From DATLCI01 sp046714215 (GTDB lineage: Bacteria; Acidobacteriota; Terriglobia; Terriglobales; Acidobacteriaceae), in NCBI GenBank assembly GCA_046714215.1, contig JBKKBM010000181.1:1-5993 (forward strand): a stretch of 5,993 nt of DNA, read 5' to 3'. Shown here piece by piece: positions 5,840-5,993 of this stretch. The notes under the pieces are model-generated. The model searched no databases. It was given only the letters and a program-made list of their open reading frames with translations, and was not told the DNA's origin. How positions within the stretch are numbered: the first letter of the stretch is position 1; every line of letters begins with the position of its first letter. A program made the position numbers and the translations under genes.

Positions 5840-5993
5840 ATGGCCCACAGCCAGGTGCAGCAGACGCTCGGCGAGGAGATCGCCAACAGTGTGACCCACG
5901 GCATCGGAGCGATGCTGAGTCTGGTGGGACTCGTCGTGCTCGTGGTCATGGCTGCTACCGACGGCAGTGCTTGGCACATCGTGGCTTGTGTCG
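5840..5993 (+). CDS. Partial CDS, hemolysin III family (PAQR-like) membrane protein N-terminus
   Basis: Fifty-one codons are visible before the right edge. The product begins MAHSQVQQTLGEEIANSV, followed by THGIGAMLSLVGLVVLVVMA, then a short loop and AWHIVACV. The pattern E-E-I-A-N-S-x-T-H-G-I-G followed directly by the first hydrophobic helix (about 22-42) is characteristic of bacterial hemolysin III / TrhA-type proteins, seven-helix inner-membrane proteins related to eukaryotic PAQR receptors. The name is historical; haemolytic activity is not implied for most members. Start choice: an in-frame TGA at 5831-5833 rules out anything earlier, and ATG 5840 is the first start after it. The ribosome site is weak (GGTGGG, 5824-5829, ten bases upstream). 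It lies 89 bases after the tRNA and is probably transcribed on its own. Confidence 0.82.
   Translation, partial: MAHSQVQQTLGEEIANSVTHGIGAMLSLVGLVVLVVMAATDGSAWHIVACV

Overview
The window looks like chromosomal DNA of a G+C-rich, Gram-negative bacterium, most plausibly an Acidobacteriota member. This is an inference from gene content: a GWxTD-domain protein directly followed by a short outer-membrane-type protein made of a carboxypeptidase-regulatory-like domain and a beta-barrel, a combination I associate with that phylum. No rRNA or marker gene is present to prove it. I see no mobile element, CRISPR array or phage gene.

Left part (1-1575, minus strand): a 460-residue membrane-fusion (periplasmic adaptor) protein of the HlyD/MacA type is followed downstream by the first 27 codons of another gene that runs off the left edge. 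That fragment looks like the N-terminus of an ABC ATPase. Together they suggest a tripartite MacAB-like efflux or export system, with the permease and any outer-membrane channel outside the window. The 109-base gap between the two genes holds an 8-bp inverted repeat.

Middle (1576-1964): a 389-base divergent intergenic region without a credible gene. It holds a strong 10-bp stem-loop followed by a T-run, a second smaller hairpin, a long-range inverted repeat, and a good sigma70-type promoter for the rightward genes. The 17-bp spacer of that promoter contains a 14-bp palindrome that could be an operator.

Right part (1965-5504, plus strand): a secreted GWxTD-domain protein (567 aa) and, 78 bases downstream without an obvious terminator, a 585-aa signal-peptide protein with an N-terminal carboxypeptidase-regulatory-like domain and a C-terminal beta-barrel ending in Phe. 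They probably form a two-gene envelope operon of unknown function, one partner periplasmic and the other in the outer membrane. This pair is the least understood content of the window.

Right end (5505-5993): a weak terminator candidate, a tRNA-Lys(CTT) with its own promoter and encoded CCA, and the start of a hemolysin III (PAQR-like) membrane protein gene that is cut by the window edge.
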